Positions 25,859-39,749 of a DNA stretch of 64,000 nucleotides are shown here, one piece after another. Both the position numbers and the translations under genes were made by a program. The stretch's first letter is position 1, and the number at the start of each line of letters is the position of its first letter. Source of the DNA: Euwallacea fornicatus (Eukaryota > Arthropoda > Insecta > Coleoptera > Curculionidae); NCBI RefSeq assembly GCF_040115645.1, contig NW_027096047.1:434001-498000 (forward strand). The letters are read 5' to 3'. The notes below the pieces were generated by a model, which saw only the letters and a list, made by a program, of their open reading frames with translations, had not been told where the DNA came from and ran no database searches.

Positions 25859-26562
25859 ACACTTTGTTTAACAAATTTGGTACACATTTGCCGAAGTTAC
25901 CAAGCTTCAAAGTTTGAAGAGCCTCAAAAGATGGGTGTTTGAGCACATAAAGTACAATTTTTCTTGGAAGTTCAACAAGATGCAATCATGATCTGTTGTG
26001 TCATTTTAAAGATGTCGTCGAGCTGATTAATTTGACACTTTGTTTAACAAATTTGGTACACATTTGCCGAAGTTACCAAGCTTCAAAGTTTGAAGAGCCT
26101 CAAAAGATGGGTGTTTGAGCACATAAAGTACAATTTTTCTTGGAAGTTCAACAAGATGCAATCATGATCTGTTGTGTCATTTTAAAGATGTCGTCGAGCT
26201 GATTAATTTGACACTTTGTTTAACAAATTTGGTACACATTTGCCGAAGTTACCAAGCTTCAAAGTTTGAAGAGCCTCAAAAGATGGGTGTTTGAGCACAT
26301 AAAGTACAATTTTTCTTGGAAGTTCAACAAGATGCAATCATGATCTGTTGTGTCATTTTAAAGATGTCGTCGAGCTGATTAATTTGACACTTTGTTTAAC
26401 AAATTTGGTACACATTTGCCGAAGTTACCAAGCTTCAAAGTTTGAAGAGCCTCAAAAGATGGGTGTTTGAGCACATAAAGTACAATTTTTCTTGGAAGTT
26501 CAACAAGATGCAATCATGATCTGTTGTGTCATTTTAAAGATGTCGTCGAGCTGATTAATTTG
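25859..26562 (+). repeat. Four consecutive H-type monomers (HindIII subfamily)
   Basis: Each of the four 176-bp monomers starting at 25859, 26035, 26211 and 26387 carries A24 (GGTACACA), A44 (CCAAGCTTC, creating a HindIII site), the cluster GAAGAGCCTCAAAAGATGGG at positions 58-77, A98 (TACAATTTTT), G112, C135 (GATCTGTTG) and G156 (GATGTCG). The same subfamily appears singly at 1, near 1057, 1588, 2468, 4402, 5282, 5634 and 8096, and again as a run of four at 31136-31839 in the second copy of the 5277-bp duplication. It is the most diverged monomer class over positions 58-77. Four copies in a row indicate local single-monomer expansion. Confidence 0.9.
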
Positions 26563-27794
26563 ACACTTTGTTTAACAAATTTGGTCCACATTTGCCTAAG
26601 TTACCGAGCTTCAAAGTTTGAAAAGTCACAAAATATGTGTGTTTGAGCTCATAAAGTACTATTATTCTTGGAAGTTCAACAAGATGCAATCATGATGTGT
26701 TGTGTCATTTTAAAGATCTCGTCGAGCTGATTAATTTGACACTTTGTTTAACAAATTTGGTCCACATTTGCCGAAGTTACCGAGCTTCAAAGTTTGAAAA
26801 GTCACAAAATATGTGTGTTTGAGCTCATAAAGTACTATTATTCTTGGAAATTCAACAAGATGCAATCATGATGTGTTGTGTCATTTTAAAGATCTCGTCG
26901 AGCTGATTAATTTGACACTTTGTTTAACAAATTTGGTCCACATTTGCCGAAGTTACCGAGCTTCAAAGTTTGAAAAGTCACAAAATATGTGTGTTTGAGC
27001 TCATAAAGTACTATTATTCTTGGAAATTCAACAAGATGCAATCATGATGTGTTGTGTCATTTTAAAGATGTCGTCGAGCTGATTAATTTGACACTTTGTT
27101 TAACAAATTTGGTACACATTTGCCGAAGTTACCAAGCTTCAAAGTTTGAAGAGCCTCAAAAGATGGGTGTTTGAGCACATAAAGTACAATTTTTCTTGGA
27201 AGTTCAACAAGATGCAATCATGATCTGTTGTGTCATTTTAAAGATGTCGTCGAGCTGATTAATTTGACACTTTGTTTAACAAATTTGGTCCACATTTGCC
27301 TAAGTTACCGAGCTTCAAAGTTTGAAAAGTCACAAAATATGTGTGTTTGAGCTCATAAAGTACTATTATTCTTGGAAGTTCAACAAGATGCAATCATGAT
27401 GTGTTGTGTCATTTTAAAGATCTCGTCGAGCTGATTAATTTGACACTTTGTTTAACAAATTTGGTCCACATTTGCCGAAGTTACCGAGCTTCAAAGTTTG
27501 AAAAGTCACAAAATATGTGTGTTTGAGCTCATAAAGTACTATTATTCTTGGAAATTCAACAAGATGCAATCATGATGTGTTGTGTCATTTTAAAGATCTC
27601 GTCGAGCTGATTAATTTGACACTTTGTTTAACAAATTTGGTCCACATTTGCCGAAGTTACCGAGCTTCAAAGTTTGAAAAGTCACAAAATATGTGTGTTT
27701 GAGCTCATAAAGTACTATTATTCTTGGAAATTCAACAAGATGCAATCATGATGTGTTGTGTCATTTTAAAGATGTCGTCGAGCTGATTAATTTG
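26387..27794 (+). repeat. Four-mer HOR (2 x 704 bp) nested in the 30-mer
   Basis: Each 704-bp unit holds an H monomer, a monomer with G35>T (TTTGCCTAAG) and GAGCTC, a type A monomer, and a GAGCTC monomer ending in GATGTCG. The unit repeats at 26387 and 27091. After 27795 two H monomers follow in a row and the pattern breaks. The whole pair is copied again at 31664-33071 by the larger duplication. TTTGCCTAAG is otherwise absent from the window as far as I could see. Confidence 0.9.
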
Positions 27795-30783
27795 ACACTT
27801 TGTTTAACAAATTTGGTACACATTTGCCGAAGTTACCAAGCTTCAAAGTTTGAAGAGCCTCAAAAGATGGGTGTTTGAGCACATAAAGTACAATTTTTCT
27901 TGGAAGTTCAACAAGATGCAATCATGATCTGTTGTGTCATTTTAAAGATGTCGTCGAGCTGATTAATTTGACACTTTGTTTAACAAATTTGGTACACATT
28001 TGCCGAAGTTACCAAGCTTCAAAGTTTGAAGAGCCTCAAAAGATGGGTGTTTGAGCACATAAAGTACAATTTTTCTTGGAAGTTCAACAAGATGCAATCA
28101 TGATCTGTTGTGTCATTTTAAAGATGTCGTCGAGCTGATTAATTTGACACTTTGTTTAACAAATTTGGTCCACATTTGCCGAAGTTACCGAGCTTCAAAG
28201 TTTGAAAAATCACAAAATATGTGTGTTTGAGCACATATAGTACTATTTTTCTTGGAAGGTCAACAAGATGCATCATGATGTGTTGTGACATCTTCAAAAT
28301 CTTGTCGAGCTACTTAATTTGACACTTTGTTTAACAAATTTGGCCCACATTTGCCGAAGTTACCGAGCTTCAAAGTTTGAAAAGTCACAAAATATGTGTG
28401 TTTGAGCACATAAAGTACTATTATCCTTGGAAATTCAACAAGATGCAATCATGATGTGTTGTGTCATTTTAAAGATGTCGTCGAGCTGATTAATTTGACA
28501 CTTTGTTTAACAAATTTGGCCCACATTTGCCGAAGTTACCGAGCTTCAAAGTTTGAAAAGTCACAAAATATGTGTGTTTGAGCACATAAAGTACAATTTT
28601 TCTTGGAAGTTCAACAAGATGCAATCATGATCTGTTGTGTCATTTTAAAGATGTCGTCGAGCTGATTAATTTGACACTTTGTTTAACAAATTTGGTCCAC
28701 ATTTGCCGAAGTTACCGAGCTTCAAAGTTTGAAAAGTCACAAAATATGTGTGTTTGAGCTCATAAAGTACTATTATTCTTGGAAATTCAACAAGATGCAA
28801 TCATGATGTGTTGTGTCATTTTAAAGATGTCGTCGAGCTGATTAATTTGACACTTTGTTTAACAAATTTGGTACACATTTGCCGAAGTTACCAAGCTTCA
28901 AAGTTTGAAGAGCCTCAAAAGATGGGTGTTTGAGCACATAAAGTACAATTTTTCTTGGAAGTTCAACAAGATGCAATCATGATCTGTTGTGTCATTTTAA
29001 AGATGTCGTCGAGCTGATTAATTTGACACTTTGTTTAACAAATTTGGTCCACATTTGCCGAAGTTACCGAGCTTCAAAGTTTGAAAAGTCACAAAATATG
29101 TGTGTTTGAGCACATAAAGTACTATTATTCTTGGAAATTCAACAAGATGCAATCATGATGTGTAGTGTCATTTTAAAGACCTCGTCGAGCTGATTAATTT
29201 GACACTTTGTTTAACAAATTTGGTACACATTTGCCGAAGTTACCAAGCTTCAAAGTTTGAAGAGCCTCAAAAGATGGGTGTTTGAGCACATAAAGTACAA
29301 TTTTTCTTGGAAGTTCAACAAGATGCAATCATGATCTGTTGTGTCATTTTAAAGATGTCGTCGAGCTGATTAATTTGACACTTTGTTTAACAAATTTGGT
29401 CCACATTTGCCGAAGTTACCGAGCTTCAAAGTTTGAAAAGTCACAAAATATGTGTGTTTGAGCACATAAAGTACTATTATTCTTGGAAATTCAACAAGAT
29501 GCAATCATGATGTGTAGTGTCATTTTAAAGACCTCGTCGAGCTGATGAATTTGACACTTTGTTTAACAAATTTGGTCCATATTTGCCGAAGTTACCGAGC
29601 TTCAAAGTTTGAAAAGTCACAAAATATGTGTGTTTGAGCACATAAAGTACAATTTTTCTTGGAAGTTCAACAAGATGCAATCATGATCTGTTGTGTCATT
29701 TTAAAGATGTCGTCGAGCTGATTAATTTGACACTTTGTTTAACAAATTTGGTCCACATTTGCCGAAGTTACCGAGCTTCAAAGTTTGAAAAGTCACAAAA
29801 TATGTGTGTTTGAGCACATAAAGTACAATTTTTCTTGGAAGTTCAACAAGATGCAATCATGATCTGTTGTGTCATTTTAAAGATGTCGTCGAGCTGATTA
29901 ATTTGACACTTTGTTTAACAAATTTGGTCCACATTTGCCGAAGTTACCGAGCTTCAAAGTTTGAAAAGTCACAAAATATGTGTGTTTGAGCACATAAAGT
30001 ACAATTTTTCTTGGAAGTTCAACAAGATGCAATCATGATGTGTTGTGACATCTTCAAAATCTTGTCGAGCTACTTAATTTGACACTTTGTTTAACAAATT
30101 TGGCCCACATTTGCCGAAGTTACCGAGCTTCAAAGTTTGAAAAGTCACAAAAGATGTGTGTTTGAGCACATAAAGTACAATTTTTCTTGGAAGTTCAACA
30201 AGATGCAATCATGATGTGTTGTGACATCTTCAAAATCTTGTCGAGCTACTTAATTTGACACTTTGTTTAACAAATTTGGTCCACATTTGCCGAAGTTACT
30301 GAGCTTCAAAGTTTGAAAAGTCACAAAAGATGTGTGTTTGAGCACATAAAGTACAATTTTTCTTGGAAGTTCAACAAGATGCAATCATGATGTGTTGTGA
30401 CATCTTCAAAATCTTGTCGAGCTACTTAATTTGTCACTTTGTTTAACAAATTTGGTCCACATTTGCCGAAGTTACCGAGCTTCAAAGTTTGAAGTCACAA
30501 AATATGTGTGTTTGAGCTCATAAAGTACTATTATTCTTGGAAATTCAACAAGATGCAATCATGATGTGTTGTGTCATTTTAAAGATCTCATCGAGCTGAT
30601 TAATTTGACACTTTGTTTAACAAATTTGGTCCACATTTGCCGAAGTTACTGAGCTTCAAAGTTTGAAAAGTCACAAAAGATGTGTGTTTGAGCACATAAA
30701 GTACAATTTTTCTTGGAAGTTCAACAAGATGCAATCATGATGTGTTGTGACATCTTCAAAATCTTGTCGAGCTACTTAATTTG

Positions 30784-33700
30784 TCACTTTGTTTAACAAA
30801 TTTGGTCCACATTTGCCGAAGTTACCGAGCTTCAAAGTTTGAAAAGTCACAAAATATGTGTGTTTGAGCTCATAAAGTACTATTATTCTTGGAAATTCAA
30901 CAAGATGCAATCATGATGTGTTGTGTCATTTTAAAGATCTCGTCGAGCTGATTAATTTGACACTTTGTTTAACAAATTTGGTCCACATTTGCCGAAGTTA
31001 CCGAGCTTCAAAGTTTGAAAAGTCACAAAATATGTGTGTTTGAGCTCATAAAGTACTATTATTCTTGGAAATTCAACAAGATGCAATCATGATGTGTTGT
31101 GTCATTTTAAAGATGTCGTCGAGCTGATTAATTTGACACTTTGTTTAACAAATTTGGTACACATTTGCCGAAGTTACCAAGCTTCAAAGTTTGAAGAGCC
31201 TCAAAAGATGGGTGTTTGAGCACATAAAGTACAATTTTTCTTGGAAGTTCAACAAGATGCAATCATGATCTGTTGTGTCATTTTAAAGATGTCGTCGAGC
31301 TGATTAATTTGACACTTTGTTTAACAAATTTGGTACACATTTGCCGAAGTTACCAAGCTTCAAAGTTTGAAGAGCCTCAAAAGATGGGTGTTTGAGCACA
31401 TAAAGTACAATTTTTCTTGGAAGTTCAACAAGATGCAATCATGATCTGTTGTGTCATTTTAAAGATGTCGTCGAGCTGATTAATTTGACACTTTGTTTAA
31501 CAAATTTGGTACACATTTGCCGAAGTTACCAAGCTTCAAAGTTTGAAGAGCCTCAAAAGATGGGTGTTTGAGCACATAAAGTACAATTTTTCTTGGAAGT
31601 TCAACAAGATGCAATCATGATCTGTTGTGTCATTTTAAAGATGTCGTCGAGCTGATTAATTTGACACTTTGTTTAACAAATTTGGTACACATTTGCCGAA
31701 GTTACCAAGCTTCAAAGTTTGAAGAGCCTCAAAAGATGGGTGTTTGAGCACATAAAGTACAATTTTTCTTGGAAGTTCAACAAGATGCAATCATGATCTG
31801 TTGTGTCATTTTAAAGATGTCGTCGAGCTGATTAATTTGACACTTTGTTTAACAAATTTGGTCCACATTTGCCTAAGTTACCGAGCTTCAAAGTTTGAAA
31901 AGTCACAAAATATGTGTGTTTGAGCTCATAAAGTACTATTATTCTTGGAAGTTCAACAAGATGCAATCATGATGTGTTGTGTCATTTTAAAGATCTCGTC
32001 GAGCTGATTAATTTGACACTTTGTTTAACAAATTTGGTCCACATTTGCCGAAGTTACCGAGCTTCAAAGTTTGAAAAGTCACAAAATATGTGTGTTTGAG
32101 CTCATAAAGTACTATTATTCTTGGAAATTCAACAAGATGCAATCATGATGTGTTGTGTCATTTTAAAGATCTCGTCGAGCTGATTAATTTGACACTTTGT
32201 TTAACAAATTTGGTCCACATTTGCCGAAGTTACCGAGCTTCAAAGTTTGAAAAGTCACAAAATATGTGTGTTTGAGCTCATAAAGTACTATTATTCTTGG
32301 AAATTCAACAAGATGCAATCATGATGTGTTGTGTCATTTTAAAGATGTCGTCGAGCTGATTAATTTGACACTTTGTTTAACAAATTTGGTACACATTTGC
32401 CGAAGTTACCAAGCTTCAAAGTTTGAAGAGCCTCAAAAGATGGGTGTTTGAGCACATAAAGTACAATTTTTCTTGGAAGTTCAACAAGATGCAATCATGA
32501 TCTGTTGTGTCATTTTAAAGATGTCGTCGAGCTGATTAATTTGACACTTTGTTTAACAAATTTGGTCCACATTTGCCTAAGTTACCGAGCTTCAAAGTTT
32601 GAAAAGTCACAAAATATGTGTGTTTGAGCTCATAAAGTACTATTATTCTTGGAAGTTCAACAAGATGCAATCATGATGTGTTGTGTCATTTTAAAGATCT
32701 CGTCGAGCTGATTAATTTGACACTTTGTTTAACAAATTTGGTCCACATTTGCCGAAGTTACCGAGCTTCAAAGTTTGAAAAGTCACAAAATATGTGTGTT
32801 TGAGCTCATAAAGTACTATTATTCTTGGAAATTCAACAAGATGCAATCATGATGTGTTGTGTCATTTTAAAGATCTCGTCGAGCTGATTAATTTGACACT
32901 TTGTTTAACAAATTTGGTCCACATTTGCCGAAGTTACCGAGCTTCAAAGTTTGAAAAGTCACAAAATATGTGTGTTTGAGCTCATAAAGTACTATTATTC
33001 TTGGAAATTCAACAAGATGCAATCATGATGTGTTGTGTCATTTTAAAGATGTCGTCGAGCTGATTAATTTGACACTTTGTTTAACAAATTTGGTACACAT
33101 TTGCCGAAGTTACCAAGCTTCAAAGTTTGAAGAGCCTCAAAAGATGGGTGTTTGAGCACATAAAGTACAATTTTTCTTGGAAGTTCAACAAGATGCAATC
33201 ATGATCTGTTGTGTCATTTTAAAGATGTCGTCGAGCTGATTAATTTGACACTTTGTTTAACAAATTTGGTACACATTTGCCGAAGTTACCAAGCTTCAAA
33301 GTTTGAAGAGCCTCAAAAGATGGGTGTTTGAGCACATAAAGTACAATTTTTCTTGGAAGTTCAACAAGATGCAATCATGATCTGTTGTGTCATTTTAAAG
33401 ATGTCGTCGAGCTGATTAATTTGACACTTTGTTTAACAAATTTGGTCCACATTTGCCGAAGTTACCGAGCTTCAAAGTTTGAAAAATCACAAAATATGTG
33501 TGTTTGAGCACATATAGTACTATTTTTCTTGGAAGGTCAACAAGATGCATCATGATGTGTTGTGACATCTTCAAAATCTTGTCGAGCTACTTAATTTGAC
33601 ACTTTGTTTAACAAATTTGGCCCACATTTGCCGAAGTTACCGAGCTTCAAAGTTTGAAAAGTCACAAAATATGTGTGTTTGAGCACATAAAGTACTATTA

Positions 33701-36059
33701 TCCTTGGAAATTCAACAAGATGCAATCATGATGTGTTGTGTCATTTTAAAGATGTCGTCGAGCTGATTAATTTGACACTTTGTTTAACAAATTTGGCCCA
33801 CATTTGCCGAAGTTACCGAGCTTCAAAGTTTGAAAAGTCACAAAATATGTGTGTTTGAGCACATAAAGTACAATTTTTCTTGGAAGTTCAACAAGATGCA
33901 ATCATGATCTGTTGTGTCATTTTAAAGATGTCGTCGAGCTGATTAATTTGACACTTTGTTTAACAAATTTGGTCCACATTTGCCGAAGTTACCGAGCTTC
34001 AAAGTTTGAAAAGTCACAAAATATGTGTGTTTGAGCTCATAAAGTACTATTATTCTTGGAAATTCAACAAGATGCAATCATGATGTGTTGTGTCATTTTA
34101 AAGATGTCGTCGAGCTGATTAATTTGACACTTTGTTTAACAAATTTGGTACACATTTGCCGAAGTTACCAAGCTTCAAAGTTTGAAGAGCCTCAAAAGAT
34201 GGGTGTTTGAGCACATAAAGTACAATTTTTCTTGGAAGTTCAACAAGATGCAATCATGATCTGTTGTGTCATTTTAAAGATGTCGTCGAGCTGATTAATT
34301 TGACACTTTGTTTAACAAATTTGGTCCACATTTGCCGAAGTTACCGAGCTTCAAAGTTTGAAAAGTCACAAAATATGTGTGTTTGAGCACATAAAGTACT
34401 ATTATTCTTGGAAATTCAACAAGATGCAATCATGATGTGTAGTGTCATTTTAAAGACCTCGTCGAGCTGATTAATTTGACACTTTGTTTAACAAATTTGG
34501 TACACATTTGCCGAAGTTACCAAGCTTCAAAGTTTGAAGAGCCTCAAAAGATGGGTGTTTGAGCACATAAAGTACAATTTTTCTTGGAAGTTCAACAAGA
34601 TGCAATCATGATCTGTTGTGTCATTTTAAAGATGTCGTCGAGCTGATTAATTTGACACTTTGTTTAACAAATTTGGTCCACATTTGCCGAAGTTACCGAG
34701 CTTCAAAGTTTGAAAAGTCACAAAATATGTGTGTTTGAGCACATAAAGTACTATTATTCTTGGAAATTCAACAAGATGCAATCATGATGTGTAGTGTCAT
34801 TTTAAAGACCTCGTCGAGCTGATGAATTTGACACTTTGTTTAACAAATTTGGTCCATATTTGCCGAAGTTACCGAGCTTCAAAGTTTGAAAAGTCACAAA
34901 ATATGTGTGTTTGAGCACATAAAGTACAATTTTTCTTGGAAGTTCAACAAGATGCAATCATGATCTGTTGTGTCATTTTAAAGATGTCGTCGAGCTGATT
35001 AATTTGACACTTTGTTTAACAAATTTGGTCCACATTTGCCGAAGTTACCGAGCTTCAAAGTTTGAAAAGTCACAAAATATGTGTGTTTGAGCACATAAAG
35101 TACAATTTTTCTTGGAAGTTCAACAAGATGCAATCATGATCTGTTGTGTCATTTTAAAGATGTCGTCGAGCTGATTAATTTGACACTTTGTTTAACAAAT
35201 TTGGTCCACATTTGCCGAAGTTACCGAGCTTCAAAGTTTGAAAAGTCACAAAATATGTGTGTTTGAGCACATAAAGTACTATTGTTCTTGGAAATTCAAC
35301 AAGATGCATCATGATGTGTTGTGACATCTTCAAAATCTTGTCGAGCTACTTAATTTGACACTTTGTTTAACAAATTTGGCCCACATTTGCCGAAGTTACC
35401 GAGCTTCAAAGTTTGAAAAGTCACAAAATATGTGTGTTTGAGCACATAAAGTACAATTTTTCTTGGAAGTTCAACAAGATGCAATCATGATGTGTTGTGA
35501 CATCTTCAAAATCTTGTCGAGCTACTTAATTTGTCACTTTGTTTAACAAATTTGGTCCACATTTGCCGAAGTTACTGAGCTTCAAAGTTTGAAAAGTCAC
35601 AAAAGATGTGTGTTTGAGCACATAAAGTACAATTTTTCTTGGAAGTTCAACAAGATGCAATCATGATGTGTTGTGACATCTTCAAAATCTTGTCGAGCTA
35701 CTTAATTTGTCACTTTGTTTAACAAATTTGGTCCACATTTGCCGAAGTTACCGAGCTTCAAAGTTTGAAGTCACAAAATATGTGTGTTTGAGCTCATAAA
35801 GTACTATTATTCTTGGAAATTCAACAAGATGCAATCATGATGTGTTGTGTCATTTTAAAGATCTCATCGAGCTGATTAATTTGACACTTTGTTTAACAAA
35901 TTTGGTCCACATTTGCCGAAGTTACTGAGCTTCAAAGTTTGAAAAGTCACAAAAGATGTGTGTTTGAGCACATAAAGTACAATTTTTCTTGGAAGTTCAA
36001 CAAGATGCAATCATGATGTGTTGTGACATCTTCAAAATCTTGTCGAGCTACTTAATTTG
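30784..36059 (+). repeat. 30-monomer tandem duplication, copy 2 (5276 bp)
   Basis: Directly abuts copy 1 in the same orientation. Differences I noticed are confined to the right part: around 35278 the copy reads TACTATTGTTCTTGGAAATTC with GATGCATCATG where copy 1 (around 30001) reads TACAATTTTTCTTGGAAGTTC with GATGCAATCATG, giving the 1-bp length change; AAAATATG against AAAAGATG; and a TTTGTCAC against TTTGACAC junction. The cluster looks like a short conversion tract from another monomer rather than scattered mutation. The first 4.7 kb appeared identical where compared. Confidence 0.93.
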
Positions 36060-36937
36060 TCACTTTGTTTAACAAATTTGGTCCACATTTGCCGAAGTTA
36101 CCGAGCTTCAAAGTTTGAAGTCACAAAATATGTGTGTTTGAGCTCATAAAGTACTATTATTCTTGGAAATTCAACAAGATGCAATCATGATGTGTTGTGT
36201 CATTTTAAAGATCTCATCGAGCTGATTAATTTGACACTTTGTTTAACAAATTTGGTCCACATTTGCCGAAGTTACTGAGCTTCAAAGTTTGAAAAGTCAC
36301 AAAATATGTGTGTTTGAGCTCATAAAGTACTATTATTCTTGGAAATTCAACAAGATGCAATCATGATCTGTTGTGTCATTTTAAAGATGTCGTCGAGCTG
36401 ATTAATTTGACACTTTGTTTAACAAATTTGGTCCATATTTGCCGAAGTTACCGAGCTTCAAAGTTTGAAAAGTCACAAAATATGTGTGTTTGAGCACATA
36501 AAGTACAATTTTTCTTGGAAGTTCAACAAGATGCAATCATGATCTGTTGTGTCATTTTAAAGATGTCGTCGAGCTGATTAATTTGACACTTTGTTTAACA
36601 AATTTGGTCCACATTTGCCGAAGTTACCGAGCTTCAAAGTTTGAAAAGTCACAAAATATGTGTGTTTGAGCACATAAAGTACAATTTTTCTTGGAAGTTC
36701 AACAAGATGCAATCATGATCTGTTGTGTCATTTTAAAGATGTCGTCGAGCTGATTAATTTGACACTTTGTTTAACAAATTTGGTCCACATTTGCCGAAGT
36801 TACCGAGCTTCAAAGTTTGAAAAGTCACAAAATATGTGTGTTTGAGCTCATAAAGTACTATTATTCTTGGAAATTCAACAAGATGCAATCATGATGTGTT
36901 GTGTCATTTTAAAGATGTCGTCGAGCTGATTAATTTG

Positions 36938-37112
36938 ACACTTTGTTTAACAAATTTGGTACACATTTGCCGAAGTTACCAAGCTTCAAAGTTTGAAGAG
37001 CCTCAAAAGATGGGTGTTTGAGCACATAAAGTACAATTTTTCTTGGAAATTCAACAAGATGCATCATGATGTGTTGTGACATCTTCAAAATCTTGTCGAG
37101 CTACTTAATTTG
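36938..37112 (+). repeat. Chimeric monomer: H-type left half, 175-bp-class right half
   Basis: The left half has the H markers GGTACACA, CCAAGCTTC, GAAGAGCC, GATGGG and TACAATTTTT. The right half has GGAAATTC, the 1-bp deletion GATGCATCATG and the ACATCTTC...GCTACTT segment, none of which occur in other H monomers I saw. The switch lies between about 37041 and 37055. This is a clear within-monomer recombinant or conversion product. Confidence 0.85.
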
Positions 37113-39749
37113 ACACTTTGTTTAACAAATTTGGCCCACATTTGCCGAAGTTACCGAGCTTCAAAGTTTGAAAAGTCACAAAATATGTGTGTTTGAGCAC
37201 ATAAAGTACAATTTTTCTTGGAAGTTCAACAAGATGCAATCATGATGTGTTGTGACATCTTCAAAATCTTGTCGAGCTACTTAATTTGTCACTTTGTTTA
37301 ACAAATTTGGTCCATATTTGCCGAAGTTACCGAGCTTCAAAGTTTGAAAAGTCACAAAATATGTGTGTTTGAGCACATAAAGTACAATTTTTCTTGGAAG
37401 TTCAACAAGATGCAATCATGATCTGTTGTGTCATTTTAAAGATGTCGTCGAGCTGATTAATTTGACACTTTGTTTAACAAATTTGGTCCACATTTGCCGA
37501 AGTTACCGAGCTTCAAAGTTTGAAAAGTCACAAAATATGTGTGTTTGAGCACATAAAGTACTATTGTTCTTGGAAATTCAACAAGATGCATCATGATGTG
37601 TTGTGACATCTTCAAAATCTTGTCGAGCTACTTAATTTGACACTTTGTTTAACAAATTTGGCCCACATTTGCCGAAGTTACCGAGCTTCAAAGTTTGAAA
37701 AGTCACAAAATATGTGTGTTTGAGCACATAAAGTACTATTATTCTTGGAAATTCAACAAGATGCAATCATGATGTGTTGTGTCATTTTAAAGATCTCATC
37801 GAGCTGATTAATTTGACACTTTGTTTAACAAATTTGGTCCACATTTGCCGAAGTTACTGAGCTTCAAAGTTTGAAAAGTCACAAAAGATGTGTGTTTGAG
37901 CACATAAAGTACAATTTTTCTTGGAAGTTCAACAAGATGCAATCATGATGTGTTGTGACATCTTCAAAATCTTGTCGAGCTACTTAATTTGTCACTTTGT
38001 TTAACAAATTTGGTCCACATTTGCCGAAGTTACCGAGCTTCAAAGTTTGAAGTCACAAAATATGTGTGTTTGAGCACATAAAGTACTATTATTCTTGGAA
38101 ATTCAACAAGATGCAATCATGATGTGTTGTGTCATTTTAAAGATCTCATCGAGCTGATTAATTTGACACTTTGTTTAACAAATTTGGTCCACATTTGCCG
38201 AAGTTACTGAGCTTCAAAGTTTGAAAAGTCACAAAAGATGTGTGTTTGAGCACATAAAGTACAATTTTTCTTGGAAGTTCAACAAGATGCAATCATGATG
38301 TGTTGTGACATCTTCAAAATCTTGTCGAGCTACTTAATTTGTCACTTTGTTTAACAAATTTGGTCCACATTTGCCGAAGTTACTGAGCTTCAAAGTTTGA
38401 AAAGTCACAAAATATGTGTGTTTGAGCTCATAAAGTACTATTATTCTTGGAAATTCAACAAGATGCAATCATGATCTGTTGTGTCATTTTAAAGATGTCG
38501 TCGAGCTGATTAATTTGACACTTTGTTTAACAAATTTGGTCCATATTTGCCGAAGTTACCGAGCTTCAAAGTTTGAAAAGTCACAAAATATGTGTGTTTG
38601 AGCACATAAAGTAAAATTTTTCTTGGAAGTTCAACAAGATGCAATCATGATCTGTTGTGTCATTTTAAAGATGTCGTCGAGCTGATTAATTTGACACTTT
38701 GTTTAACAAATTTGGTCCACATTTGCCGAAGTTACCGAGCTTCAAAGTTTGAAAAGTCACAAAATATGTGTGTTTGAGCACATAAAGTACAATTTTTCTT
38801 GGAAGTTCAACAAGATGCAATCATGATCTGTTGTGTCATTTTAAAGATGTCGTCGAGCTGATTAATTTGACACTTTGTTTAACAAATTTGGTCCACATTT
38901 GCCGAAGTTACCGAGCTTCAAAGTTTGAAAAGTCACAAAATATGTGTGTTTGAGCACATAAAGTACTATTATTCTTGGAAATTCAACAAGATGCAATCAT
39001 GATGTGTTGTGTCATTTTAAAGATCTCATCGAGCTGATTAATTTGACACTTTGTTTAACAAATTTGGTCCACATTTGCCGAAGTTACTGAGCTTCAAAGT
39101 TTGAAAAGTCACAAAAGATGTGTGTTTGAGCACATAAAGTACAATTTTTCTTGGAAGTTCAACAAGATGCAATCATGATGTGTTGTGTCATTTTAAAGAT
39201 GTCGTCGAGCTGATTAATTTGACACTTTGTTTAACAAATTTGGTCCACATTTGCCGAAGTTACTGAGCTTCAAAGTTTGAAAAGTCACAAAAGATGTGTG
39301 TTTGAGCACATAAAGTACAATTTTTCTTGGAAGTTCAACAAGATGCAATCATGATCTGTTGTGTCATTTTAAAGATGTCGTCGAGCTGATTAATTTGACA
39401 CTTTGTTTAACAAATTTGGTCCACATTTGCCGAAGTTACCGAGCTTCAAAGTTTGAAAAGTCACAAAATATGTGTGTTTGAGCACATAAAGTACAATTTT
39501 TCTTGGAAGTTCAACAAGATGCAATCATGATCTGTTGTGTCATTTTAAAGATGTCGTCGAGCTGATTAATTTGACACTTTGATTAACAAATTTGGTCCAC
39601 ATTTGCCGAAGTTACCGAGCTTCAAAGTTTGAAAAGTCACAAAATATGTGTGTTTGAGCACATAAAGTACTATTATTCTTGGAAATTCAACAAGATGCAA
39701 TCATGATGTGTAGTGTCATTTTAAAGACCTCGTCGAGCTGATTAATTTG

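Larger units (their letters stand above)
25507..30783 (+). repeat. 30-monomer tandem duplication, copy 1 (5277 bp)
   Basis: Matches 30784-36059 at a constant offset of 5277 bp, falling to 5276 bp in the last part. Private markers keep the same spacing: the four H monomers (TACACA at 25881, 26057, 26233, 26409 against 31158, 31334, 31510, 31686), TTTGCCTAAG at 26591 and 27295 against 31868 and 32572, and TTATCCTTGG at 28421 against 33698. The left edge is where TTTGACAC in copy 1 meets TTTGTCAC in copy 2. Inside it, 26387-27090 and 27091-27794 are two copies of a four-mer (H, CCTAAG monomer, A, SacI-type with GATGTCG). Confidence 0.93.
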
